Origin: Bradyrhizobium sp. CB1717
GTDB taxonomy: Bacteria; Pseudomonadota; Alphaproteobacteria; Rhizobiales; Xanthobacteraceae
Length of the DNA stretch: 64,000 nt
NCBI RefSeq assembly: GCF_029714325.1
Contig: NZ_CP121666.1
Coordinates: 2,914,001-2,978,000, forward strand
Direction: 5' to 3'
Below, piece by piece: positions 28,165 through 37,092 of the stretch (its first letter is position 1; the number at the start of each line of letters is the position of its first letter). Both the position numbers and the translations under genes were made by a program. The notes under the pieces are model-generated. The model was not told the DNA's origin and did not search any database. It worked only from the letters and a program-made list of their open reading frames with translations.

Positions 28165-28254
28165 GTCAATCCCGCCACACTTGTTACTCCCACCGCGCAA
28201 CCGCTTGGTGCCAGAAGTCGTTGGCAGAACGTCAAGCAAACGCTTTGGAGAGTC

Positions 28255-29049
28255 ATGATGACATCAGCAGAAAAGGCCGGAACCAACGGACAGACCGCCA
28301 TGCAGACCCCGCCGGTGGTGTCGGCGCAGGACTGGGAGGCCGCCCGCCAGCAACTGCTCGTGAAGGAAAAAGCGCATACCCGTGCCCGCGACGCCCTGGC
28401 CGCCGAGCGCCGGCGCATGCCATGGATGGAAGTTGCCAAAACCTATGCGTTCGAGGGGCCCGGCGGCAAGGTCAGTCTGGCTGATCTGTTCCAGGGCCGG
28501 CGGCAGCTGATCGTCTACCGCGCCTTCTTCGAGCCGGGCGTGTTCGGCTGGCCCGATCATGCCTGCCGCGGCTGCTCCATGGTGGCCGACCAGGTCGCCC
28601 ATGTCTCGCACCTGAACGCCCGCGACACCACGCTGGTGTTCGCCTCGCGCGCGCCGCAGGCCGACATTGCGCGGCTGAAGAAGCGGATGGGCTGGACCAT
28701 GCCCTGGGTCACCGTCACCGACAGCTTCGATGCCGATTTCGGCGTCGACGAGTGGCACGGCACCAACGTGTTCTACCGCGACGGCATGCGCATCTTCCGC
28801 ACCTATTTCGTCAAGAGCCGCGGTGATGAACAGATGGGCGGCACCTGGAACTATCTCGACATCACCCCGCTCGGCCGCCAGGAGGTCTGGGAGGATTCAC
28901 CGAAGGGCTATCCGCAGACGCCGACCTACAAATGGTGGAACTGGCACGACAGCTACGAGGAAGGTGCCGCGCCCGACAAGAAATGGGTCGAGGTCACGGA
29001 TGCCGGCGAGAAGGCGTTTCGCAAGGAGGCCGCGGAAGGTCGTGACTAG
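28255..29049 (+). CDS. DUF899 thioredoxin-like protein
   Basis: 264 residues. KAHTRARDALAAERRRMPWMEVAKTYAFEGPGG and LIVYRAFFEPG lead to HACRGCSMVADQVAHVSHLNARDTTLVFASRAP, with C104-x2-C107, then GTNVFYRDG and TYFVKSRGDEQMGGTWNYLDITPLGRQE. This is the full DUF899 pattern, a thioredoxin-superfamily group of unknown substrate. GGAGAGTC precedes overlapping ATG codons at 28255 and 28258. The next membrane-protein gene overlaps it by eight bases. Divergent from the TPR/winged-helix regulator. Confidence 0.88.
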   Translation: MMTSAEKAGTNGQTAMQTPPVVSAQDWEAARQQLLVKEKAHTRARDALAAERRRMPWMEVAKTYAFEGPGGKVSLADLFQGRRQLIVYRAFFEPGVFGWPDHACRGCSMVADQVAHVSHLNARDTTLVFASRAPQADIARLKKRMGWTMPWVTVTDSFDADFGVDEWHGTNVFYRDGMRIFRTYFVKSRGDEQMGGTWNYLDITPLGRQEVWEDSPKGYPQTPTYKWWNWHDSYEEGAAPDKKWVEVTDAGEKAFRKEAAEGRD

Positions 29050-29311
29050 TCCCGTCATCGCAACGGCGCCCGCCAGCTGCGATGGCGTCGTGGCCGCGCG
29101 CCGTATCGCCAGATGGCTAGCCTTGGCGGCGACGCCGACCTTCGCGGTCATGGCCATGCTGACCGCCGCGCCCAGCGGCGGCTCGGCGGACATGCTGTGC
29201 GGCGCCGGGCAGGGGTCTCTGCTCGGCGGGATGGCGCCGATGTATCTCCTGATGAGCGCGTTTCATTCGGCCGCGTGGCTGAGGCTGATCGCGGAGCGGC
29301 GGGGCCGCTAA
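29042..29311 (+). CDS. Small inner-membrane protein, hypothetical
   Basis: 89 residues from a GTG at 29042 that overlaps the DUF899 stop; GGAAGG lies just upstream. Two transmembrane helices, at about residues 24-44 (ARWLALAATPTFAVMAMLT) and 60-82 (LLGGMAPMYLLMSAFHSAAWLRLI). Coupling with the DUF899 gene suggests a common role, perhaps redox chemistry at the membrane. The longer open frame in this reading frame overlaps DUF899 and is not used. Its end overlaps the convergent cytochrome gene by four bases. Confidence 0.68.
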   Translation: MTSPVIATAPASCDGVVAARRIARWLALAATPTFAVMAMLTAAPSGGSADMLCGAGQGSLLGGMAPMYLLMSAFHSAAWLRLIAERRGR

Positions 29312-29724
29312 TGCGCTCCCGCCGCCTGCAGATAAGTGACCACCTTCGCCGCTTCCTCTGCCGAGATGCCGCCATAGGGCTGCATCTTGTTGCCGGACAC
29401 GACCTCGTCCGGCTTGACCATGAAGCGGGTGAGCTTGTCCTGGTCCCAGGCGAAGCCGGCGTCCTTCATCGACGGAGAGTAGTTGTAGTCCGGCAGCGCG
29501 CCGGCCTTGCGGCCGACGATCTTGTTGAGGTTGGGACCGAGGCGATTGTCGCCTTCCTTCACGGAGTGGCAGGTGCGGCAGGCATTGTTGAAGGCCTGCT
29601 GAGCCGCCGCGTCGCTCGACGGCTGCTGCGCGGAAGCGGTCGCGGACAGGAGCGATGTCAGTGCTGCCGCACTGACAATCGTGCGCAGCCAGGCGCTTGG
29701 CGATGTCTGCTGGCGTGATTGCAT
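29308..29724 (-). CDS. Class I c-type cytochrome, periplasmic
   Basis: 138 residues. Signal peptide 1-32 (TASAQ), haem motif C49-R-T-C52-H53, conserved GPNLNKIVGRKAG near 63-75, and the axial Met114 in GNKMQPYGG, ending AAKVVTYLQA. This is a soluble mono-haem cytochrome of the c2/c550 type, an electron carrier in the periplasm. GGAGG precedes the ATG at 29724. Downstream of a terminator that ends the L,D-transpeptidase gene, so it is probably transcribed on its own. Confidence 0.92.
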   Translation of the reverse strand: MQSRQQTSPSAWLRTIVSAAALTSLLSATASAQQPSSDAAAQQAFNNACRTCHSVKEGDNRLGPNLNKIVGRKAGALPDYNYSPSMKDAGFAWDQDKLTRFMVKPDEVVSGNKMQPYGGISAEEAAKVVTYLQAAGAH

Positions 29725-29780
29725 CGGCGCCTCCGTCGGGGACCGCGCCGCAGCGAGCGCGCGTCGGGATGTCGAGGGCA

Positions 29781-29814
29781 AACGAAAACGGCCCCGGTGG
29801 GTTCCGGGGCCGTT
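29781..29814 (-). terminator. Intrinsic terminator of the L,D-transpeptidase gene
   Basis: AACGGCCCCGG and CCGGGGCCGTT form a perfect 11-base stem with a six-base loop, 22 bases beyond the stop at 29837. On the minus strand a TTTTCGTTT run follows the stem. Confidence 0.8.
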
Positions 29815-29836
29815 CGCGTCACAATGTCCTGTCGCG

Positions 29837-30562
29837 CTAGCGCGTCGCGGCGCCAAGATCCGCGCGGCGTTCCGTCATCGGCAGCACGATCACCTTGGTG
29901 CCGACGTTGACGCGGGAGTAGAGGTCGGTGACGTCGTCGTTGGTCAGGCGGATGCAGCCGGACGAGACGCGCTTGCCGATGGTCTCGGGGGCGTTGGTGC
30001 CGTGGATGCGGTAGATGGTGCCGCCGAGATACATGGCGCGGGCCCCTAACGGGTTGCCGGGGCCGCCGGCCATGTGGCGCGGCAGATAGGGCTGGCGGGC
30101 GATCATTTCCGGCGGCGGGGTCCAGGCCGGCCACTCGGCCTTCCTGGTCACCGACTGGATACCCGACCAGGTGAAACCGTCGCGGCCGACGCCGATGCCG
30201 TAGCGCAGCGCCTGGCCGTTGCCGAGCACGTAATAGAGATAGGTGTTGGGCGTATCGATGATGATCGTGCCCGGCGCCTCGCGGGTCGCGTAAGCGACGG
30301 TCTGGCGACGGAAGCGGGCCGGCGTCTCGACCGCGTCCTGATCCTCGGACGGCTCGTTCTGGTAGGTTGGCGCCTGATAGGGCTGATACGGCTGATAGGG
30401 TTGCAGCGGCTGCGGCGAAGCCATCGGCGGCAGCGGCTGGAAGAAGGGGAAGAGCTGCACTGGCGCGGCCTCGGCCGGGCCTGCGAATGCGATCGCGGAA
30501 ATCGCGACTGCGCCGAAGGCAACGGCGCGCGAATACGTCTTGAACGTGTCCAGATTGAACAT
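29837..30562 (-). CDS. L,D-transpeptidase (YkuD domain)
   Basis: 241 residues from an ATG at 30562. Signal sequence 1-32, a QPYQPYQPYQ low-complexity stretch (52-64), then a YkuD domain. Its catalytic motif is H187-G-T-x12-S-S-G-C203-I-R-L. Conserved WSGIQSVTRKAEWPAWTPPPEMI and GGPGNPLGARAMYLG precede it. It forms 3-3 (mDAP-mDAP) crosslinks or attaches proteins to peptidoglycan in the periplasm. The open frame to 30742 lacks a ribosome site. Terminated by a strong hairpin. Confidence 0.93.
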   Translation of the reverse strand: MFNLDTFKTYSRAVAFGAVAISAIAFAGPAEAAPVQLFPFFQPLPPMASPQPLQPYQPYQPYQAPTYQNEPSEDQDAVETPARFRRQTVAYATREAPGTIIIDTPNTYLYYVLGNGQALRYGIGVGRDGFTWSGIQSVTRKAEWPAWTPPPEMIARQPYLPRHMAGGPGNPLGARAMYLGGTIYRIHGTNAPETIGKRVSSGCIRLTNDDVTDLYSRVNVGTKVIVLPMTERRADLGAATR

Positions 30563-30836
30563 TGGTCGCCCCTGTTTGCGCGGGTGTTCTTGGCCACCCC
30601 GGCACCGTTGCGGTGCTCCGTTGCGTAAGTCACTAACGGAAACAAGTTTCGGGACGTTTGCGCGGAAAACCGAAAACGGTTTCATCGCGGCAAGGATTGT
30701 TTCATGACAGTTTCGTGGCTGCAGGGCTCCGTTAACGAACAAAACAGCGGGCCGACACTTCTATGACGTCACACGCCTGAAATATCCTTGGTTGATGGTC
30801 GAAAGCCGAGAATCATCAAACTCTCGGGATTTCCCC

Positions 30837-31889
30837 ATGCGGGTATTAATCGCGACTGACGCCTGGCATCCGCAGGTCAACGGTGTGGTCCGCACGCTGA
30901 CCTCGCTGGCGAACGCAGCCAAGGCGCTCGATGTCGAGATCGACTTCCTCACCCCGGACGGCTTTTCGTCCTGGCCGCTGCCGACCTATCCGGGCCTGCG
31001 CATCGCGCTGCCCTCGGCTAAGGAGATCGCGCGGCGGATCGAGAAGGCGGCGCCCGAGGCGCTGCACATCGCGACCGAAGGTCCGATCGGCTGGGCCGCG
31101 CGGGCCTATTGCCGGCGCAACCGGCTCGCCTTCACCACCTCCTATACGACGCGCTTTCCGGAATACGTCTCGGTGCGGACTGGTATCCCTGATGCCGTCG
31201 GCTATGCCGTGCTGCGCCACTTCCACGATGCCGCCGCGATGACCATGGTGGCGACGCCCTCGCTGCGGCAGGAGTTGTCCGAGCGCGGGTTCAAGCGGCT
31301 CGGCTTCTGGACGCGCGGCGTCAACACCGAGTTGTTCCATCCCGATCATCCTGCCAAGCTCGACCTGCCGGGCCCGATCTTCATGACCATGGGCCGCGTG
31401 GCGGTGGAGAAGAATCTCGAAGCGTTCCTCTCGCTCGACCTGCCCGGCACCAAGGTCGTCGTCGGCGACGGCCCGCAGAAGGCGGCGCTCGAGAAGAAGT
31501 ATCCGGACGCGGTGTTCCTCGGCGAGAAGAAGGGCGCGGATCTCACCGCGCATCTCGCCGCAGCCGACGTGTTCGTGTTTCCGAGCCTCACCGACACCTT
31601 TGGCGTCGTGCAGCTCGAGGCGCTCGCCTGCGGCACGCCGGTTGCGGCATTTCCGGTGACGGGTCCCAAGGACGTCATCGCGGATCACCCGATCGGCGCG
31701 ATCGACCACGATTTGCGTACCGCGTGCCTGCGCGCACTCACCATGTCGCGCGAGACCTGCCGTAATTTTGCGCTGGAGCGTTCCTGGGAGAACAGTGCGC
31801 GGCAGTTCGTCGGAAATCTCACGTCACTTCAGCCCAGCCGCGTCCTGCGCGCCTCGCCTCGCATGGCGCGGCGGCCGGTGCGCGGTTGA
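30837..31889 (+). CDS. Glycosyltransferase family 4 (mannosyltransferase-like)
   Basis: 350 residues starting MRVLIATDAWHPQVNGVVRTL, the usual N-terminus of GT4 enzymes acting on lipid acceptors. It has FMTMGRVAVEKNLEAFL (nucleotide-sugar domain start) and VFVFPSLTDTFGVVQLEALACGTPVAAFPVTGP, the E-x7-E type donor site. The fold is GT-B. An earlier in-frame ATG at 30795 is less convincing. Donor and acceptor are unknown; similarity is to alpha-mannosyltransferases and sulfoquinovosyl-type enzymes. It lies 33 bases upstream of a PmtA-like gene, so a membrane-lipid role is plausible. Confidence 0.85.
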   Translation: MRVLIATDAWHPQVNGVVRTLTSLANAAKALDVEIDFLTPDGFSSWPLPTYPGLRIALPSAKEIARRIEKAAPEALHIATEGPIGWAARAYCRRNRLAFTTSYTTRFPEYVSVRTGIPDAVGYAVLRHFHDAAAMTMVATPSLRQELSERGFKRLGFWTRGVNTELFHPDHPAKLDLPGPIFMTMGRVAVEKNLEAFLSLDLPGTKVVVGDGPQKAALEKKYPDAVFLGEKKGADLTAHLAAADVFVFPSLTDTFGVVQLEALACGTPVAAFPVTGPKDVIADHPIGAIDHDLRTACLRALTMSRETCRNFALERSWENSARQFVGNLTSLQPSRVLRASPRMARRPVRG

Positions 31890-31922
31890 CCTTTCATTGG
31901 ATCCACAGCGAGAACCTCATCG

Positions 31923-32612
31923 ATGGCTAAGATCATGAACCTTGACGGCACCCAGCAGATCGACCTCACCCGCGGTACGGTCGAGCAGGCCTACGATCGC
32001 TGGGCGCCCGTCTACGATCTCGTGTTCGGCGGCGTGTTCGCCAAGGGCCGGCAGGCCGCGATCGCGGCCACCAACAAGATCGGCGGCCGCGTGCTCGAGG
32101 TCGGCGTCGGCACCGGCATATCGCTGCCGCTCTACGCGCCGCACCTGCGCATCTTCGGCACCGACATTTCGGAAGCCATGCTCGACAAGGCGCGCCAGCG
32201 CGTCACCGAAGGCAATCTGAAGAACGTCGAGGGTCTCGCGGTGATGGACGCCGAGAAGCTCGAGTTCCCCGACAACTCATTCGACGTGGTGATGGCGCAG
32301 TACGTCGTCACCGCCGTGCCGAACCCGGAGAAGGCGCTCGACGAATTCGCCCGCGTGCTGCGTCCGGGCGGCGAGCTGATCATCCTCACCCGCGTCAGCG
32401 CGGATGCCGGCATGCGCCGCTTCATCGAGCAGAAGCTGCAGCCGGTGGTGCGTCCGCTCGGCTTCCGCACCGCGGAGTTCGCCTGGTCGCGCTACGCCAA
32501 GTGGCTGGCCGGTGCCAAGGGCATCGAGCTCGCCGAGCGCCGCCTGATTCCGCCGCTCGGCCATTTCTCGCTGGTGCGCTTCCGCAAGGTCGACGTCGCC
32601 AAGGCGGCTTGA
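31923..32612 (+). CDS. pmtA: Phosphatidylethanolamine N-methyltransferase-like (PmtA), class I SAM enzyme
   Basis: 229 residues. An N-terminal YDRWAPVYDLVFGGVFAKGRQAA segment precedes motif I VLEVGVGTGISLPL (57-70). FGTDISEAMLDKARQRV and LEFPDNSFDVVMAQYVVTAVPNPEKALDEFARVLRPGGELIILTRV complete a Rossmann SAM-binding fold. This matches the PmtA group that methylates phosphatidylethanolamine towards phosphatidylcholine at the inner membrane. Bradyrhizobium has several Pmt paralogues, so the extent of methylation cannot be deduced. It probably shares a transcript with the GT4 gene; a phosphatidylserine decarboxylase is 3 kb away. Confidence 0.8.
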   Translation: MAKIMNLDGTQQIDLTRGTVEQAYDRWAPVYDLVFGGVFAKGRQAAIAATNKIGGRVLEVGVGTGISLPLYAPHLRIFGTDISEAMLDKARQRVTEGNLKNVEGLAVMDAEKLEFPDNSFDVVMAQYVVTAVPNPEKALDEFARVLRPGGELIILTRVSADAGMRRFIEQKLQPVVRPLGFRTAEFAWSRYAKWLAGAKGIELAERRLIPPLGHFSLVRFRKVDVAKAA

Positions 32613-32767
32613 GCAAGGCTGCGTAAGAGCGGCGGCACGATCCGCCGCTCACGCGTTCACGTGCGTCATCGCGCCGCTGCACATCGTCACATGACAAAAT
32701 GATGATGTCACACGGCCTACATCGAATCCCTGTAAATCCAGAACCCGAAAGCATTTTGGGGGAGAGC

Positions 32768-33427
32768 ATGATCAAGAATTATCTCGAGCAGCTGCGGATC
32801 CAGCGCTGGGACGACCATCGCTACTATCACCACAGCCGCATCAATCAGAGCCTGCATTTCGTCAGCGCGCTGAGCTTTCTCTTCGCCTATGTCTGGCTGT
32901 TCGTCGATCCCATGATCTCCGCGCTGGTTGGCTGGCTGGTCTCGATGACCTCGCGCCAGGCCGGTCACTTCTTCTTCGAGCCGCACGATTACGATCACAT
33001 CAACCAGGCGACGCACGAGTACAAGGAAGATATCAAGGTCGGCTACAACCTTCAGCGCAAGGTCGTGCTGATGGCGATCTGGGCGCTGTCGCCGCTGGTG
33101 CTGGTCGTCGATCCGACGCTGTTCGGCCTGTTCACGCCCTGGGCTTCGGCGACCGACTTCATGCGTCAGGTGGCCAAGATCTGGCTGGTGATCGGCGGCG
33201 GCGGTCTGTTGTTCCGCACGGTGCATCTGTTCTTCATCCGCGACGTCGAGACCGGCCTCGTCTGGATGACCAAGATCCTGACCGACCCCTTCCACGATCT
33301 GATGCTCTATCGCAGTGCGCCGCTGGCGCTGATGCGCGGCGAGCTGATGGACCCCGGCCTGCACCTCAACCCCGAGCACACGCTCGGCCTGATCGGCGAG
33401 CCCACGCTTGAAGAGCAGCACGCCTGA
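32768..33427 (+). CDS. Integral membrane protein, Mpo1/DUF962-like features
   Basis: 219 residues from an ATG at 32768 with GGGGAGA upstream. His-rich N-terminus (RWDDHRYYHHSRINQSLHF), two helices near 28-65, a GHFFFEPHDYDH stretch, then two more helices (about 98-120 and 138-160). The RINQSLHF and GHFFFEP positions recall the histidine pattern of the Mpo1/DUF962 fatty-acid dioxygenase family, but the resemblance is partial. With PmtA upstream, a lipid-related function is possible. Confidence in a real membrane protein is high; in the family, low. Confidence 0.7.
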   Translation: MIKNYLEQLRIQRWDDHRYYHHSRINQSLHFVSALSFLFAYVWLFVDPMISALVGWLVSMTSRQAGHFFFEPHDYDHINQATHEYKEDIKVGYNLQRKVVLMAIWALSPLVLVVDPTLFGLFTPWASATDFMRQVAKIWLVIGGGGLLFRTVHLFFIRDVETGLVWMTKILTDPFHDLMLYRSAPLALMRGELMDPGLHLNPEHTLGLIGEPTLEEQHA

Positions 33428-33543
33428 TACGGCCGTCGCCCAGATCCAATACTCCGATGTCTAATGGTTACGTCATGCCCGGCCTCGTGCCGGGCATCCA
33501 CGTCTTGGGGGCTGCTTACGCGGCGGGCTTCGCCACGAACGCT

Positions 33544-33623
33544 GTCATTCCGGGATGGTCCGAAGGACCAGACCCGGAATCTCGAGATTCCGGGTTCGGC
33601 TCTTCGAGCCGCCCCGGAATGAC
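33544..33623. repeat. Palindromic repeat, GTCATTCCGGG family copy 1
   Basis: Outer arms GTCATTCCGGG and CCCCGGAATGAC, with inner inverted pairs GGTCCGAAGGACC and CCGGAATCTCGAGATTCCGG. Related elements are at 38680 and 53377. Confidence 0.8.
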
Positions 33624-33648
33624 GGTGGTTGTGGGGAGAGAGCCAGCC

Positions 33649-35313
33649 TCAGCGCCCAAAGCGCTTGGCCAGCATTTCCTTCAAAATCTGCCGCTTGATA
33701 TTCTTGTTGGTGAGCGCGCCATCGTGCCACCAGAAGCCGTCGGCCTTCATCTTCTCGCCGGCGCGGACGAAACGCTCGGCGACCTCGGTGAAGTCGGCGT
33801 CGGTGTAGTTCAGGCTGAAGATCAGCCGTCCCGTGCCGACCCAGCTCAGCGCCAGGCCTTCGGCGCGCAGGTAATATTGCAGCATCCAGTTGTAGCGGGA
33901 CGGCGTGGTGTATTTCACCGTCCAGATCGACGAGAAGTTGGCGAACCGGACCGGCAGGTCGGCGCTCTCCATCATCTCGTTGATCTTCCTGACGCGACCG
34001 TTCCAGGTTTCCTCCAGCCCGTCATAGACGGCGCGGAAGTTCGGGCTGGCAAGCCGGCTCAGGAACTCGTCCATCGCGGTCATGACGTAGGGGTGCGAGT
34101 TGAAGGTGCCGCGGGCAAAGCAGATGTCGGCGGGACGATCGTCGCGGAAGCGGCGCATCAGTTCGCGTCTGCCGCAGACCACGCCGACCGGCAGGCCGCC
34201 GGCGAGGCTCTTGCCGTAGGTCACCATGTCGGCCTTGACGCCAAAGTATTCCTGGGCGCCGCCGGCGGCGAGGCGGAAGCCGACGAAGACCTCGTCGAAG
34301 ATCAGGACGATGCCGCGCTCGGTGCAGACATCGCGCAGCTTCTTCAGCCATTCGGTGTAGGCCGCGCGATCGAAATTGCCGCCGCGGGAGGAATCGACCA
34401 GCGAGGAATCGCCGGGCGCGTTGACGTTGGGATGCAGGCCCTGCAGCGGATTGACCAGCACGCAGGCGATGTCCTTGCGCGTGCGCAGGACATGCAGCGT
34501 CTTCTCCGACATCTCGGAGAGGGTGTAGGTCTCGTGCGCGGGAATCGGGTTGCCGACGCCGGGCTGCACGTCACCCCACCAGCCGTGATAGGCGCCGGCG
34601 AAGCGAACCAGATGCGTGCGCTTGGTGTGGTAGCGCGCGAGCCGCACCGCCTGCATCACGGCCTCGGTGCCGGACATGTGGAACGAGACTTCGTCGAGGC
34701 CGGAGATCTGGCAGAGCCGCTGCACGTTCTCGAGGATGACGGGGTGGTAGGGGCCGAGCACGGGGCCCAGCGCATGCGCCCGCTTCTCGGAGCCCTCGAT
34801 GCATTCCTTGTAGAAGTCGTTGCCGAAGATGTTGACGCCGTAGGACCCCGTGAGGTCGTAGGAGGTGTTGCCGTCGACATCGGTGACGGTGACGCCGCTG
34901 GACGATTCCATGAAGGTCGAGGTGCCCAGATGCTCGCGGACGAGACGCGAGAACTGGAACGGCACGCGGTAGCTCTCGGTGAAGTTCAGGTCGGAGATCG
35001 TCTCGGCGGCCTCCTTCGTCATCGCGCGACCCCTGGGGTAGCGCTCGGCGTAGAGAGCTGCGAGCCGGAAGAAGGCGTCCTTGCGCTGGGCCACGATGTT
35101 TGCGGGTGCGCCGTCGCAACCGAAATATTTGTCGCCTTCGAACTCGTAGAACGGGAGCAGCTTTGCCACCCGGCGCGACATCTTGGAGTGCCCGGCGAGC
35201 GACCGGTGCTTGGCGCGGGACAACTCGACCCGCGCCTTGATCTTCGGGAGGACGGCGGCAGCAGACGCTGCGGCGGCCACGGACATCGAGAGAATCGGGA
35301 GTGTCGTTTCCAT
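33649..35313 (-). CDS. Class III aminotransferase (glutamate-1-semialdehyde aminomutase-like)
   Basis: 554 residues, about 100 longer at the N-terminus than typical class III enzymes. The PLP fold is evident: FHMSGTEAVMQAVRLAR, FAGAYHGWWGD, LIFDEVFVGFR with Asp340, and YGKSLAGGLPVG with the Schiff-base Lys368. A hydrophobic segment near residues 6-22 could be a membrane anchor or a signal. The substrate is not evident. It is divergent from phosphatidylserine decarboxylase with only 35 bases between the starts, so the two may share control and a lipid context. Confidence 0.88.
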   Translation of the reverse strand: METTLPILSMSVAAAASAAAVLPKIKARVELSRAKHRSLAGHSKMSRRVAKLLPFYEFEGDKYFGCDGAPANIVAQRKDAFFRLAALYAERYPRGRAMTKEAAETISDLNFTESYRVPFQFSRLVREHLGTSTFMESSSGVTVTDVDGNTSYDLTGSYGVNIFGNDFYKECIEGSEKRAHALGPVLGPYHPVILENVQRLCQISGLDEVSFHMSGTEAVMQAVRLARYHTKRTHLVRFAGAYHGWWGDVQPGVGNPIPAHETYTLSEMSEKTLHVLRTRKDIACVLVNPLQGLHPNVNAPGDSSLVDSSRGGNFDRAAYTEWLKKLRDVCTERGIVLIFDEVFVGFRLAAGGAQEYFGVKADMVTYGKSLAGGLPVGVVCGRRELMRRFRDDRPADICFARGTFNSHPYVMTAMDEFLSRLASPNFRAVYDGLEETWNGRVRKINEMMESADLPVRFANFSSIWTVKYTTPSRYNWMLQYYLRAEGLALSWVGTGRLIFSLNYTDADFTEVAERFVRAGEKMKADGFWWHDGALTNKNIKRQILKEMLAKRFGR

Positions 35314-35348
35314 GACAACAAGCGCTAATACTGTGAGCTGACAGATTC

Positions 35349-36212
35349 ATGACAGTCAAAGCCCTCATCGCCTCTTTCACCCAGCAGGAAGACCTCAACT
35401 TCCTGTTGACCAATCGCATCCCCCGCGCGGCGCTGACCCGCTTCATGGGCTGGTTCTCCAAGATCGAGAATCCCTTCGTGCGGGACTTCTCGATCGCGCT
35501 GTGGAAGCTGTTCTCCGACCTCGATCTGTCGGAGGCACGCAAGACCCATTTTAGGAGTCTGCACGATTGCTTCACCCGGGAGCTCAAGCCGGGCCTGCGG
35601 CCGTTCGATCCGGATCCTTCCATTGTCGCCAGCCCGTCCGACGGCATCGTCGGCGCCCACGGGAAGATCGCCGACACCGAGCTGTTCCAGGTGAAGGGCG
35701 CGCCCTATTCGCTGCTGGACCTGCTCGGCGATTCCGCCCTCGTCGATCAGCACCGCAACGGCTCCTTTGTCACGCTGCGGCTGACCTCGAGCATGTATCA
35801 TCGCTTCCACGCGCCCTATGACGCGCATATCGAGCGCGTCACGCTGATCCATGGCGACGTCTGGAACGTCAACCCGATCGCGCTCAAGCGGGTCGAGCGT
35901 CTGTTCTGCAAGAACGAGCGCGCGGTGATCCGGACGCATTTGTCGACCGGCGAAGCCGTGACGCTGGTGCCGGTGGCGGCGATCCTGGTTGCGAGCATCC
36001 GCCTGCACTTCCTCGACATGGTGCTGAACGCGCAGACGAAGGGACCGGTCAATTTCCCGTGCGACGTCTACGTGAGCAAGGGTGAGGAGCTCGGCTGGTT
36101 CGAGCACGGTTCGACCATCATCATCCTCGCGCCCGGCGATTTTGCCTTCTGCGACGGTATTGGCGAAGGCACGCGCATTCGCGCGGGCGAGGCGCTGCTC
36201 AGGAGAAAGTAG
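35349..36212 (+). CDS. psd: Phosphatidylserine decarboxylase
   Basis: 287 residues, proenzyme type. Motifs are VASPSDGIVG (Asp98), MYHRFHAPYDAHI with His151 and His154, GPVNFPCDVYVSKGEELGWFEHGSTI and a basic C-terminus. The self-cleavage site is G254-S255-T256 (HGST instead of the common LGST), generating the pyruvoyl group on the alpha chain. The enzyme makes phosphatidylethanolamine, which PmtA can methylate. Length is that of the larger E. coli-like group. Divergent from the class III aminotransferase. Confidence 0.93.
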   Translation: MTVKALIASFTQQEDLNFLLTNRIPRAALTRFMGWFSKIENPFVRDFSIALWKLFSDLDLSEARKTHFRSLHDCFTRELKPGLRPFDPDPSIVASPSDGIVGAHGKIADTELFQVKGAPYSLLDLLGDSALVDQHRNGSFVTLRLTSSMYHRFHAPYDAHIERVTLIHGDVWNVNPIALKRVERLFCKNERAVIRTHLSTGEAVTLVPVAAILVASIRLHFLDMVLNAQTKGPVNFPCDVYVSKGEELGWFEHGSTIIILAPGDFAFCDGIGEGTRIRAGEALLRRK

Positions 36213-36276
36213 CCTTCAATCCGCCGCGCCGGCCGCCTATATCGTCTTTCGGGGACGACGATACTGGATGTGAGCT

Positions 36277-36840
36277 ATGGCGCGGGCGCCGGTGATGGCG
36301 GCGGGTGGTATTGTGCTGCGGCGGGGAGCGGTGCCGCTGGTTGCGGTCGTGCGTCAGCGCAAGCGCAATGAATGGGTCCTGCCCAAGGGTAAGCTCGACG
36401 ACGGCGAGACGCCGAAGGAAGCCGCGCACCGCGAGGTGCTGGAGGAGACCGGCCACGACGTCGCCATCCACGAATTTTTGGGCACGCTGGTCTACCAGTC
36501 CGGCGGCCGCTCAAAAGTCGTGCACTTCTGGCGGATGGAGGCCGACGGCGGTCCGGTTCGCAAGCTGATGAGCGACATCAAGGCGGTCGACTGGCTGACG
36601 CTGGACGATGCGATCGCCCGCCTGTCGCGCGAATATGAGCGCGTGTTCTTGACTCAGATCGGCCCGATCGCGCTCGCGGCGGCAGGACTGGCGCCATCGC
36701 CGGCGCCCGCGCCATCGCTGGCGGCCGACGATATCGATGCCGCCTTGCAGACGTTGACGCCGGCGGAAGCTGCGTCTGTCGAGGAGCTGCGGCATGGCCT
36801 TTTGCAGAAGGTGAAGGCCTGGCTGCGCGGTGAGGCGTGA
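36277..36840 (+). CDS. Nudix hydrolase
   Basis: 187 residues. The complete Nudix box G38-x5-E44-x7-R52-E53-x2-E56-E57-x-G59 (GKLDDGETPKEAAHREVLEETG) follows NEWVLPKGK. A conserved SGGRSKVVHFWRMEADGG fold segment comes next, then an Ala/Pro-rich linker and a helical tail (about 148-187). It hydrolyses a nucleoside diphosphate linked to another moiety; the NEWVLPKGK opening resembles ADP-ribose or diadenosine polyphosphate pyrophosphatases. It may follow psd on one transcript (64-base gap). Confidence 0.9.
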   Translation: MARAPVMAAGGIVLRRGAVPLVAVVRQRKRNEWVLPKGKLDDGETPKEAAHREVLEETGHDVAIHEFLGTLVYQSGGRSKVVHFWRMEADGGPVRKLMSDIKAVDWLTLDDAIARLSREYERVFLTQIGPIALAAAGLAPSPAPAPSLAADDIDAALQTLTPAEAASVEELRHGLLQKVKAWLRGEA

Positions 36841-36922
36841 GGTCTGTTTACGCCTCGTAGTTGGCGGTGAGCCAGTCTCCGCGAGCTAGTATGTGTGCAG
36901 GAGCCTCAGCTCTCTCTAAGCC

Positions 36923-37000
36923 GTCATTGCGAGCGCAGCGAAGCAATCCAGAGTCCCTCCGCGGAAAGATTCTGGATTGCTTCGCTGCGCTCGCAATGAC
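36923..37000. repeat. Palindromic intergenic repeat, family A copy 4
   Basis: Arms GTCATTGCGAGCGCAGCGAA and the complementary half ending CTCGCAATGAC, very similar to copy 1 at 401. Confidence 0.85.
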
Positions 37001-37092
37001 GGAGAGGAGACAGAGAAGCGCTTCACTCGCACCATCGTTGCGGAAGCAGCCACCGCGCTGAACTGTTACTTATGTCGCTGGTTGCTCAAAGG

